Assembly (NCBI RefSeq): GCF_910591885.1
Contig: NC_063283.1
Location: forward strand, 7,487,001-7,551,000
Length of the DNA stretch: 64,000 nucleotides
Direction: 5' to 3'
Origin: Bombus terrestris
Lineage: Eukaryota > Arthropoda > Insecta > Hymenoptera > Apidae
Shown here: one piece after another, positions 39,615 through 52,100 of the stretch
Layout: each line of letters begins with the position of its first letter
Numbering within the stretch: the stretch's first letter is position 1
Notes under the pieces: generated by a model
Told to the model about the DNA's origin: nothing
Seen by the model: only the letters and a program-made list of their open reading frames with translations
Databases searched by the model: none
Made by a program: the position numbers and the translations under genes

Positions 39615-42600
39615 TCACATAGAATGATGATATTTTACGTATGCTATCGCAGCCAGTTCCTTGCAAAATTCTTCTGTCACGATCACGCTTTCGAACAGGA
39701 TATTCTCCTTTTCTCTAAAAATCACGAAACATTTAATCTTCCAAAATTACCAAACAACGAACGAAATAATTAATCATTCTTATTCGTATTTACCCTTCGT
39801 GAGAACAATATTCAAGCAATCGTTCTCGCGTCTCTGTCAGCATTTGCTTGTGATCCGGCGTCTTTGGTACCTCGTTCACCAGCTGCTTGACAACTTTTTG
39901 CAAGCAGGTAAACAAGTTCTTCGTGCCGGGTGCTACTGGTAGCAACGGATTCAGTAAAAATTCATGCAGGTACGGATGAGGTAAAAGCGCAAGCCTCGAG
40001 ATCACCACCGTCAGTTGCAGGTTGACCTCGTACTTTTGCCTTGGAATACTCGCCACTTTCTCGAAAAGCATCGTCATAAACGGCCCCATGTAAAATCTTA
40101 CGGAACAATGGTCTGCTTCCGGTCTGGAATCGGAACTCGCAGAATCATCCACGGTTACTGCCTCTAGCGGCCAGGCCATTAGCGAGCAGTCTGCCAGCAC
40201 AGTAGAATACTGCCTTTCCAAGTCAGCCATATACCGTTCATAATTGTTCACGTCCGTGTCTGTTTGTAGATAACGAGGAATCAGGGACAGGAAACTGAAA
40301 CGGAGGTTGATACGAAGCTAAAAATTCTATACCTTTACACTATTTCATTTGCATATGCAAGTATTGTCGCGCGAGGGAAAGTGTTCAAAGTTCTTTAGTA
40401 CATACGCTGAGAAAACATATTCAGTTGATGACGTATCGAAATGATTGATTGAGACTTTCTGTTGATTAAGCTTTCTCACTTTGTGTCACGCTTGTCAAGT
40501 ACTATAAGCGTGTACATTATTGAATTATTACTTTTTTTTAAATATTCTATTTATTCGAGTGACAAGGAATGTCTCCGTCATAAAACGTTCTTTTGATGAA
40601 AGTTTTTCTTTTTTCTTTTTTTTTTTTTTCTATATACGATGGTGAGAGTTTCTGTAAGATTCTTACCAATTTACAATTCTATGAATGTTACTAGGTGCTA
40701 ATGTTCGACTATGACTTTGCTCGTAAGAGAGGTCTAGCGAACCCTTCTTCTTTTCTCTTTCTCTTTCGTCCTCCTCGTCGCTCCAGGATGCAATTGCACT
40801 ATCCGCCGCGGTGTTGTCGTAATAGCCTCGTGTTGATAAATATACTAATACGAGACAGTGCAGTATATGCTCGTTCCGTTTCTCTATCATCTCCTCGAAC
40901 AGCTTTAATGTTTCCAGCGTTAAATCGTCACTGTCCGTGAAGCAGTTGTCTATCAGCCTGTGTAGTACAGGTGATGTCCATACGTTTGGTATCTCTGGAC
41001 CTCTATCGTGACCCACGAGCCAGTAACTCATTTCTGAAGAAAGAAATTATTAATATCGTTTGAATTAATTTTGAAATATTGGCAAAGGTCAAAGAGCAAT
41101 CTTTCTTCGTCTCCTACTATTTAAAGGAGAAAGTAAACGAACTCTATCAATCCTCCAAAAATTCCAAGCAAAAAGAAATTGTTAATTCTCCATATTTTAA
41201 CATAAATTATATACAAACCTGTACATAAGGCGCTGGATGTTAATTCCTTCAAACATTTCGTAATCAATGCCGTGATAAGAACGACATGATGTTCAGCCAG
41301 GGCTGGTGTCACAATTTTCTCTAAGAAATTCACTTTAATGTTCTTCGCCAACGCGTTAGCCACGTCTGGATGCGCTTCCCTTATCAGTTGATTGCAGTAA
41401 TCAAACCACATGAAAAACGCGGCGATCTGTCTGCAGCCAGAAAATTTTTTCTCTTTCGTCCACATTGGCGAATCTAAACCCCAAGTAACATCCACGCCGT
41501 CGATCTCCGCTGGATCGACATGCGCTGGGATGGCGTTGAACAGGTTCTCTAATCTATTTGGTATCAGGGTTGCTAAGTCACTGTTTGCTACCATTTGTGC
41601 GAACGATGGATCCTCCAAGGATGCAAGGACCATTATTCCTTCGCAGGCTCTTATTCTCACGGTATTATCCTGGAAGAGGAAACATTTTTGTTTAAGAATT
41701 TGTTGTCTGCTTGACTGTTCTTTGTATTTTAGAATTTTGGAATATTTAACGCATAGCTTTTATTAATATTGAAATCGCAGAATTAATCCGCAAAGTATGG
41801 ATAACACGACATATGGAGCTATTATGATAGTTTACTTTCATTATTTAAAATTCGTGGCTTACCGCGCTATTTATGTAACTCAACAAGGCATCTAATAGAA
41901 GGCATTTTGATTTCTGTGGCGTGTCCGGTCTCAGAAGATTCTGATCTCCTTCCGCGCAATTAGACTCCTCGAAAGCAGCCCCGTACTCAACGTCCAATCG
42001 TAAATCCTGGAGATTCTGCAAATGTGTATCTATCTCGTTCATCAGAACGACGTTTTCGCCTTTTTGGGAGATGTCGCAGTCCTGAGAGTCAGAAGATTGT
42101 ACCGTGACACCCGAATTCTCATCGCAAATCGATTTCTCGATTACCGGACTAGAAGATTGCGAGGCATTCTCCACTTCTCTGGAAGATATCGACCCGTTCG
42201 ATTGACTAGATGATCCTCTCGTTCCATTCTTACTGGGCGGTCTGTTAGTCTCCGCAGACCGTCTCCTACCATTTTCCGAGCTAAACAAGTTGGGATTTAT
42301 CAACGTGACCGCCTGAGTGTCCAGTGGTTCAAATAAGGGATTAAAGTTATTTTTTCTTCTGTTTGGGACGTAGGTAACTTTTTCCACTTCCACCCTTTCC
42401 GAATTCCTTCTGGTAGAGGCGTTATGCCTCTGAACAGTCGGTACATCGTTTATTATATTGGTCACGTGAGGGTACTTGCAAACTAGGAAGCAAAGCGTGA
42501 GAAGGAACTGGACCTCCTCAGCTTCCATAGGCGATGGTGGGTTTCCATTGCACAGAGCGGTCAATCGTTGCACTGGTCCATAAATCGACGTGTGATGCAG

Positions 42601-43734
42601 CAGTGGGTACTTAGATCTACCCAGAAATTTTCTTAAAAAAGACAGGCAAATAGTTCTCATTCCGGGTGGAGTTTCCGCGCTGGCGAGCGTGGCCAGCAGG
42701 TCCAGTAGCTTGTGCTGCAACAGGTATTCGAGACATGGTCCTGGTTCGTTTTCGTCCTTCTCCTCTTCTAGCAGTATTTCCAGCAATCTGTCTAAATGTC
42801 GTGGTATGCCCGTCGACTGTATGGGCACCTTGCAATCTGTCAAGTGATTCACATAAAAGTTCATAAGCTGTTTCCAATGGTAGGTGAAATCTTGCAGCGG
42901 CGTGGCAGGCGGTGCTATCTGCAAACGATAAAAATTCATAAGTACAGCGCCTCGTTTAAAGAAAAAAACTGATGACGACTAAAACGTCGACCAGGAATCG
43001 TACTACGTCATTTGAGTCGTTGTTGAGGAAAACCAAGTAAGATACAAAACACGGTAGATTATTAAACGTGCACATGTTAATGAGCTACAGTTGGTTTGTA
43101 GGTGCAACTTGAAATAATTACATAAGCCGCTAAATATAACAACATACATCTTGCAACGATTAGACAACGCGCAAATACGCGTGTCGATCGAGATGGGCAG
43201 ATTTTGCGTATTACCGGCATGGTATTGGCCGGTCGAAAGTTGGCTACGCCGCACCGTTCTGTTTATTTGGATTTTTTTCTGGGCGCCAAACGAGCGCGAT
43301 TTAAATCGATCCGGGCGCGCACGAAGGACGAGAAGAAAAAATTCGTAAGAGTAGACAGTAGTGTATCGACTATGGCGAAGGGCACAACATACAGATCGAT
43401 ACACGCAGAACGTAAATAAATACAATGGCACATGTAACAGCGCGCGCTGGTCGAACGAAGAGAAATCGTCGTTTACGTAAAACATATAATGCCGCACTAC
43501 GATCGATGGATACTGCCTTAAAATTTCTCTTACACTGTTCACAATGCTCCGCAAACAAAGGAGAAATATAAATGAAAATGTGCGTGTCTTTTTTTCTCGG
43601 TCGAATGAATGGAGAACATTGTACGCAGTCGCGTGGTCGAAAACAGAACCGACGACGAAACTGCGGAATTTATCAGGGTTATCACTCACCACATCAATGG
43701 CATTCTTCAGCGCGATTTGAATGCCACTAATCAT
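39615..43734 (-). CDS. FHIP2A: FHF complex subunit HOOK-interacting protein 2 (FAM160B1/B2 family)
   Basis: Subunit of the FTS-HOOK-FHIP complex, which couples cargo membranes to dynein; vertebrate FHIP2A acts with HOOK2 in early secretory traffic. Exons on the minus strand: 43690-43734, 41863-42918, 41219-41669, 40667-41033, 39794-40294 and 39615-39714, all GT-AG, summing to 2520 nt (839 residues; human FHIP2A is about 765). The start MISGIQIALKNAIDV has an in-frame stop 33 nt upstream. Family landmarks: APPATPLQDFTYHWKQLMNF at the N-terminus; the helical block from RHLDRLLEILLEEEKDE through LCFLVCKYPHVTN; then RIRACEGIMVLASLEDPS, FFMWFDYCNQLIREA, KRNEHILHCLVL, VNLQLTVVISRLALLPHPYL and the last-exon CKELAAIAYVKYH. 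A Ser/Asn-rich linker lies at roughly residues 200-300. Intron lengths are 771, 193, 185, 372 and 79 bp. FHIP2A and FHIP2B cannot be separated confidently, so the symbol is provisional. Confidence 0.95.
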
Positions 43735-45592
43735 CTTAACGCACCGTCCGATCCTGGTCCACGATTATTTCTCGCTATGCACGCGCCTTGTGGCCGTTTC
43801 TCGTGTAATCGCCCGTTTCTGCATAATTTCTCATTGTTCGTTCCCGTATCACGGTGCTATACCTCACTGTCGCTGCGACAGCGAAACTTTGCTGCTTTGA
43901 CGTGTTTTGTTTCTTGTCAGCTACCACCAGGTGGTGTTGTTATCGCCCAGTATGTATGTATCATATATATACATATTGTTATGACGTTAGGTACGATGAT
44001 TGAGAAAAGAGATTGGGGGAACGGTACAGATTACATTGCGCGTAGGCTTGCATTTGTTAGTTTCGTCAAATGATAGATTTATTTTGAGAGAAATTTTATA
44101 TGAATATTTTAAATGATTTTTCGCTGGAAAAAGTAATCGATTTGTAAAGATAAACGTAGTTCGTAGCCCTCTAGTGGCGTGCAGAGAAGATGTCGATGTA
44201 GTAAATACATTTCGATTAGGCTTGCCAAAGGTCGAAAAATTAAGTGAAACTAAATTTCTAGATTTGAACTGTACGGGAAGATTATACTGAATATTATAAT
44301 ATCCCTTCGCGGATTATTCATTCGAATTTATATCAGAGTTGAATGCGATTAAAATTACTTGTTCCGTTATCTTCAGTATTTTTCCTATTATATATCACTC
44401 AATTTCTAATCAAGGTTGATCGATATAATCGCTGATAAGATTCTGAAATACCTGTCTAAATATGCTAATAAAACGTCTAACTATCGAGAATATTTACTCG
44501 TGTTTACCGTGATCAAACATTCAAGAAATTAAATAAATCTCGTACCATTTCAATTTAAAAAAATCCAAAATTTTCCTACAAAACCTTCGCGCAATAATTA
44601 TCATTGCAAATGCTCTATCTCTTTAAATAGCCAGCTTATCTTTATTGTTCCCCTTCCGTCCACGAAGGAAACTTTTATTATTTTTAACTTTTAGTATTTC
44701 TTCGAATTGCAAACTCTGTCTTATCAAAAGGTCTTATCAATATATTAATATATCAGATATGTACTAACGTAATAAAAACTGAAAAAGATATTTTAAATTA
44801 TATTTATTAAATACATAAATTAAATGTATATATAATATATTGATATATTAAAAACATTGATCGAACACCAAAATGTTCTCAACTCTTTTCAAACGCGGCA
44901 TGGTAATGGCACATCGATCGTGAGCAACAAGATTTACGATGACTTTTATTTTGCACCTTTAACGTGTACACATCTCAACAACATTAACCAGTTTGTGAAT
45001 ATAAAAAAAGTCGTGACAAAAAATCGTGAAAGCGGTTCAGGCTCCGCCGATATAATCGATTCGCTGTCTTCGACGATCTTTCAATTCTACTCGCTCCTTC
45101 GTATCGATCGATTCATTCACAATTAACCAAGAAAAACAACTTTGTCTCTCACTAAACACCCTACCAAATTTCTTGTCGGACACTCGACACTTTTACAAAT
45201 ACGCTGTCGCGATCTAAATCGATGAACAGTACAGTTAGATCGCGCGCCTCATGCAGTAGCTGATTTTTCTTACGCAGCCTAGAATACAGTAATTCGATGC
45301 TCGACCACGAGAATTCCTCGCATTGTAGGAATCCGAACTTGATCGCACTTGTACTCGTACTTCGCCGCTTCTTTTCTGTCACATTAATTATCTTTAGATC
45401 TGTACAGACGCATGACACAATATCGTTGGAATTTCGCACCAGTGGCGCTTTTCTATTTTATTTTTCTTTAAAGCTGACAATTCGAACGGAAGAGCTTTAT
45501 TTCTCGTTTATATATAGAATTTAGTTATACAATTGGCTATAGTTGTACTATCTTTCTCGAGACACCTTTATCGATCCACAATTAATTTTTTA

Positions 45593-45657
45593 GTACCATT
45601 TTCCGATGCTTCAACAATCTCTAATACCAATTTCCGATGCATCATCAACAATCTAAA
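45593..45657. repeat. Short tandem duplication (unit about 36 bp)
   Basis: Two adjacent units share ACCA-TTTTCCGATGC followed by TCAACAATCT with small differences. Confidence 0.6.
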
Positions 45658-47707
45658 ACTACGGGATACGGAATCACACAGCGTCACTATCAACAAAATC
45701 ACAACGAAATAGCGTCGTTGGTGTGCATGGTGTCTTACAATAATAATCGGTAGAATACGCGACAACACATTTTGTGCTCGTGTCGACGTCGCACGTTAAA
45801 TCGAACGCTACGCTCACGTGGATCCGCGTGATCGCGCTAAGTATACCGCGGCAGAGCTACTCACCACCTTTAGTCTCAACAGCCGCCGCAACATCGATGA
45901 CGAGAGACCAGCAAACGATCGGAGACGAACGTTCGATTCGGCTCGGTTCGAGGAAACGGGACGAAGCAGAGAGAATCTTCTTCGCGTGAAACGACGATCG
46001 CAAAAGAATTTTCTTTCTCTCTCTCTCTTCGTCGACAGATCTATCGTCCACGCGAATTTTATCGGTCCTCACCGCGATGTCTTATCGAAATGGCGACGAA
46101 AATAAATACAGAATATATAGCAACAATTCCTCGTCCTGGCCAAGCTTTTAACCGACACTTTTCTTCCCGCCACTGTTTCGTAATCCGAGAACGCGAACTG
46201 AATGACAATCGAGCCCAGATCCGGAAAGTACGGGGCGATCCTCATCGCGCTTTCGAGTCGCGTACGAAACAATAGGAGGAAAACTTTGGAGTAAAGATAG
46301 AGGAACGATGATTCTTCCTTCTTCAGGTCGCCAGAATCTGTTCGATCGGTATCGTGCTTCTTATTGTTCAAACCATGAATATACGAATTTTCTACTATTT
46401 CTGATAAAGTTCCGCAAACTGGGCTGAATGTCTTTTTTTTAAATTATATAAATCGAGACGATCAGTTTGATACGATTGACTTCAAAAATATCTGATTACT
46501 TTATATTTAATTATAAATTTCTATGATTTATCGAACCGTGATATCGACATTAATGATATAAACAGAATATAATGTCATAAGGAAGACAATATCAGGTCAT
46601 AAGTAACGCGGTTCTTCTGAGATCTGAGTTTGATATAATAGAATTTGTTACGACGTCAATTTCGTAAAGTTGTACTAGTAGCCGAATAAAAAACATATTA
46701 GCTCGACTAATTACTAGTTGTAAAAAATTAAGAGTAATACCTAGATACACATACATATGGTAGAATTTTGTTTATCCCAGAAATAAAACAGCTGCGATAA
46801 TTATGATGAAATGGTTCTGGTAGTACAAGTTTGTTCGCTAATTATTCCCTTTCAGAAAACTAAAGTCGAGCAAGTTTGTACTTTTTGTCTCATTGTAAGC
46901 TGATACATAATTTGATGCAACTGTTTCTTCTTTAACATGGATGCAATTTATACCGAACATTATCCAGTGTTCCTGTCTCCTCGATGCATTCTTTTTATAT
47001 CTTATATTTTATAATTTTACAATTTATAGGATTTTGTTGCGAATTTGCAAAACTTTATGACAATGTGACGCGATCGAACGTTTCATCAATTTAAAGACTT
47101 CGTCAATTGTATCATTTTTCTCTTGAATCCTTCGACTGCAATTTGGATAATAAAAGTTTCCAAACGTATATTACACGGATTCTTACCGAGGAAAACATGC
47201 ATTGCTTATGACTTACGAGAATGACCCAATATGCAGACAAAGTATCGAGAAAGGAATTTGAGTATCGAGTAACTTTAACAATGATGTTTTTCCAAAGTGC
47301 TTTAGATCAAAGAGGATAAATTCCTATTTATTAGAAAATTGTAAAAAGAATAAGATGCTTGATAGTTATAGATCGAACGATGTTTTCGTCGAGCAACGAG
47401 TTCGTTTAAAAATGAGAATTGCATTCGTAGAGTGTGATTAATTTCAAAACGATTGAAATGAAAAAGTACTGGAATAGTAAGAACCTAAGTATCTTATTTT
47501 TATTACAATTTCGCGACAATAAAACGATAATAGAGATAACTGTCAATTTGCTCTCAAAACAGGTCGTTTATTATTCTGCTCCATCGATCTTTGAACTCCA
47601 AAGAAATATTCGCCTCTCGACACGAGAGAGTGGCGGGAAAACATAGTATCGAGAGTCACGACTTAGAATCAATCGCTCGTTCATATACGCGTTCACTCAC
47701 ACATTTG

Positions 47708-47765
47708 CCTCTCTCTCTCTTTCTTTTTTCTTTTTTAATTTTTTTATCTTTCCTTTTTTGTCATC
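47708..47765. repeat. Pyrimidine-rich tract
   Basis: CT repeats running into T-rich sequence, downstream of the hexokinase gene. Confidence 0.8.
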
Positions 47766-48966
47766 CTCTTTAGTGTACGTTGTATAATTTAAGTCGCGAC
47801 ATCGATGCGAACGTCTTCGAAGAATCGTTCCGGAGACAATGCTAAAAGATCGTCCGTATATACGCGGCGATCGTCATCATCGTCGTCGTAACAATAAGAG
47901 CGACGTCCAAAGAAGACGTACGCGTTGAGCGCGACCGTGGCCTATAAATCTAAAAATACTTCAAACCGCCTAAATCCCTTAAAACGATACTACACATTTT
48001 TTTTCTAATGAATTGTTGCAAAACACACTTTCTCTAATATTTGCTCGCGTTATCTCTTCGTCTTTTCGTTTTTGTGTTTCTTTCTTTTTTTCTTTTTCGT
48101 CTCGATATTAATATACATATAATCTCGTTTTACATACCGAACTTCTTTCACGCATGCATAACTTCTTTTACCCTCGTTCCGTTCATTCTTCCTCGACTTG
48201 CGCGACCATCGTCTCAATCACGCGCGTCTAAACGTTACAATAAGATTACTGTAGGATAAAACGACGATACAAATAATTTATAAATCGCTCTATGTGAACC
48301 AAGGATCCGCCCGTTCCTTTTTTCATCCTCGTCCGCAAAGATTTCGGAGCAGTGGCGAAACAGAAGAGACTGACCCACAGGATCGCGAACCAGTCGCATC
48401 TTTATGCATGTTCTGTCAAGAAGGAACATCGAGATCGACCGTTTATCGTCGATATTTCGTGATATATGATGTATCGCGAGCTACGCGCACACGCTTAATG
48501 CCGATAAATTCACGTAGCCTTTGCTTCGAAGGAACGATTGAAATTCTTTCAAATTCCTTCCATCCAAGCGCGTCTACGTATACGTATTTGTCTGCGCTTA
48601 TGGCAGTAATAGGATTTCTGTTGTACATTACTCGTAGTTCCGATTATTAGTTTGCTCGTGTGCAACCACGTCTCGCGTGAAAACACTTCGTTATAAATTT
48701 GTTCTGTTTCCTTCTCCGGTCTAGTAGTGACGAGCGTAAATATGCTCATCGATTTGTAAGTACTCCTTCAAGTACCGTTGTTTCGATATTTTCGCAGGGG
48801 TTAGGCTACGTTTTATGCTCTATGTACAAGTGCACATTCAGCTCTCATTCGTTTTCACACTCATTCATTCTCGATCTTGCTCTCTATTCTTCCTAACGGA
48901 CAGAATCTCATTCGTTCTTTTATTTACTTATCTCTCCCTCTCTCGCTTCCTTTCTTCCATTTTTAG

Positions 48967-48972
48967 TTTATT
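48967..48972 (-). terminator. Candidate AATAAA signal of hexokinase
   Basis: AATAAA on the minus strand about 158 nt after the hexokinase stop; a second copy is at 48919-48924. AATAAA is frequent in this AT-rich DNA, so the assignment is weak. Confidence 0.3.
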
Positions 48973-49129
48973 TAATAGCTAGCTCTCTTCGACTTTTTCC
49001 TCGGCACATACGCGTGACTTCATACATTTTCTGTGTACGTATATGTTTAATGGTGTGTCAAATTTGAATCGTTACTGCATATAACTTAATTTAATCTAAG
49101 TTTGAGGAGACGCGGCACAGCCGTTGTCT

Positions 49130-52100
49130 TCACCGGTGTCCGGCAGCCACTGCGGCGACCAGCGCCGCACCACGACCGCTGCCATCCTCCGAGAGCATTA
49201 AATCGAACTGCAAAGCAATGTAAATTGTTAGAGCCTAAATTATCTCTAAGTTCTTTCCTCACAGCTTTTTATTTCGCCAAATAAAATTTTATACGTTTGA
49301 CTTAACGACGGTTGTATAATACGGCAGAGACGTTGATAAGCAAATCTTGTCGGATCTTTTAATAAACTGGAACCTTGATTTAAATTTCAATTATCGATTT
49401 TAATACTCGTCGTAATGATAAGATATAGGATTTTATTGAAATTACTGTTACACAACCGTCGTGCAAGAAAAACATGTCTCTTTAAAACAGCATATTCGTC
49501 GAAACTTTAAGAAACAAAGCTGTTCCCACTGGTCTCACCTTATAATTCTGTAACTGGCTTATCTTCTCGGTCATAAGCTCGTGGAAGTACGGATGGAATC
49601 TGTAGACCGAACCATCGATTCCGACTGTTACGCTGTCTTCGCCCATTTTGTTCAATAACGTGGCGATTCCAGCGCTGGCCAGGTGAGCTGCTCTCCTCGA
49701 CACAACAGAGCAAACGTACCTAACGTTTTCACAATCCTGGTCGCTTACGTTTCGTAATCCTAATTCTGCTAGTACTTCGCGGCAGTTCGTGTATTTCCCT
49801 TTAGCATCGCTGAAACGAACGAAGAACAACATTTAACGTCGAACGTTGGGAAGGTTGCTCGTTATAATTGCCTGCAATCGTAGATTAGCGTTGTCAGATT
49901 CAGGATTTGCTTGGAATAACGAGAGAAATTAATTTAATTAATACTAAAATGTCGTAACTCAGAATGTGAAAAAATGAACGAAAGAAGAGGTAGGAGATAC
50001 GGAGAATCTCTATCGCGAGGAAAAGATATCCGATACGACTGCGTGATACTCACTTTTCGATTTCTGAAACGTATTTCGTGAAGAATTTGCCCCGTTTCTT
50101 AAGATCGCTGGGGCACTTTCCACCAAACAGTAGCCCGGCGTTCACCACTTTCTCGAGAACCAACCTCGTCAATTCTCCCATGTACATGCCCGAGATCATC
50201 TTCTCAAACAACTGTTTCGACGGATTGATCGAATTTTCGTCGATGGCGCGATCGAACTCCGTTAGAATAAAATCGAGCACACCACCCTCACCGAACGCAC
50301 CCCATTCGATATTGATCAGCATATGTGGCTTCTCTTGCGAGAAGTTTCCTGGAATCGCGCACTGTACGTTCGACGTCTTCTCCACGTAACAGGCGTTGGT
50401 ACCAGTTCCTGAAGCGAAACGAGATTTTATCTTAATGGGGAAAAAGTTTCATAATTCATTCACGGTAATATTACGTCCGCAAGTTTCGGTGTTTTTTCAT
50501 TAGAGGAATTTACAATATCTTCATTTAGAAAGAAGAAATTGATTATTAGATTTTTCCCTGTTTGTGAATGGTAAGAATGGAAAGGAAAGTAATATTCGTC
50601 ACTCACCGACGATCAATCCGATACGACAATTCCTGTTTTTCCAAGCACACGACATCAGAGTACCAGTGGTGTCGTTCAGAATGGCGCATACCTCGATTTT
50701 CACGTCCTGTACGATACATCGTAATTAGTATGGTTTTGCAATTAGCTACGGCTAGTTATGTATTCATACAATTGTCCTTATCGTTGTTTTCGACTCTCAT
50801 TTCTCGTTAACGCGATTGTTATGAAATCACTGACCGATTTAGAACCTATGATTTCTCTGCCTTTTATACTCTATATATTCTCTCTAATAAACTCACAAGT
50901 TTGAGATATTATCCTCGTTGTTTTTGAAAAATAGAATCTTTATAAAGTAGAATTTTAACTTGCAGTGTTTCAAGATACAGAATCAATTTACCGAATTAAC
51001 GATACGTAATTTTACAAAAACAATAAAGATATTTTATTTGTCATCAATGATTGAACAACTGTTTTAAAGTAGAACGAAGCACTCACTTTTCTTTTTTCGA
51101 TTGCCTTTTCGAGCAAAGCAACCACGTCTTCGCCGACTACACCGCTGCAGTTAAAACCCTTCGTCCACCTGACTAGGTAGCCTTTGGTCAGTCCTTGTTG
51201 AGACAATGGGAAGCTGAACGTAAAACCGAGAGGTAGACGCTCGTTGTGAAGGTTCAGATCCTTGACGAACAATGCCAAACACTGAGCTATATGATCGAAA
51301 AGCTGTGTGCCAGTCCCTAACATGAGACTCTGTGGTATAGCGTAGATTTTGCTCTTCATGTCGAAATTCTGGTGATCCAAGGTGATCAAGAGCACCCTGA
51401 AATTCGTCCCTCCCAGATCCAAGGCCAGAAAGTGGCCCTTCTCTGTAAATCGGTAATAATTCAATTCGTACGATTGATTGTGACTAAATATTTCTTCGTA
51501 TTGGAATTAGAAATATCAAGTTTCCTCTTTCCTTGAGAATCAACGATACCGGGAATTTGTTAAGTAATTTTCCTTCAAAGTCTAGATCGTCGCGAATCAG
51601 AACAACCGATCTATAGGATTAGTAGCTATTTTCTTCGTTTTTGAACTTTCGAATAATTCTGATTCGTTATTGTAAATTGGTTTCTTATCGATTATAAGAG
51701 TGTCTTCTTACCACTGCCATCGGGAAGGTCTTGGACGTAGGTCGCGAAACATTTCACAACCGCCTGATCGTGCGTTTCCTTCGATAGGCCTTTGTTCATC
51801 TCATCGTCCAACTTTTGCATAACCATATGGAGCTGTTCGTTGGAAAGGATCAGCTCCTTGCAGATATCTCTTATCTGTGATAAACGAAAATGAAAACTGA
51901 TTATCGATTTCGGTCTAACAATGGTCCCTGATACGAGCTGACCTTCGATAGGTCTTCCATATACAGGGTGTCTGTACCTGTAATTGGCGATTGTACGCGA
52001 CGAAATAAGTCGAAGATATAAAATAACGTTTCTTCGTACGAAGCTCTATTTAAAAAAAAGAAAAAAATGCCTCTAAATATTAGTTGTGAATTACGTTTTA

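Larger units (their letters stand above)
43735..49129. other. Intergenic region between FHIP2 5' end and hexokinase 3' end
   Basis: About 5.4 kb. The left end should hold the FHIP2 promoter and 5' UTR, the right end the hexokinase 3' UTR. A minus-strand open frame at 45161-45439 ends in a fairly protein-like sequence but has no recognised family. A pyrimidine-rich tract lies at 47708-47765 and a short tandem duplication at 45593-45657. Confidence 0.45.
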
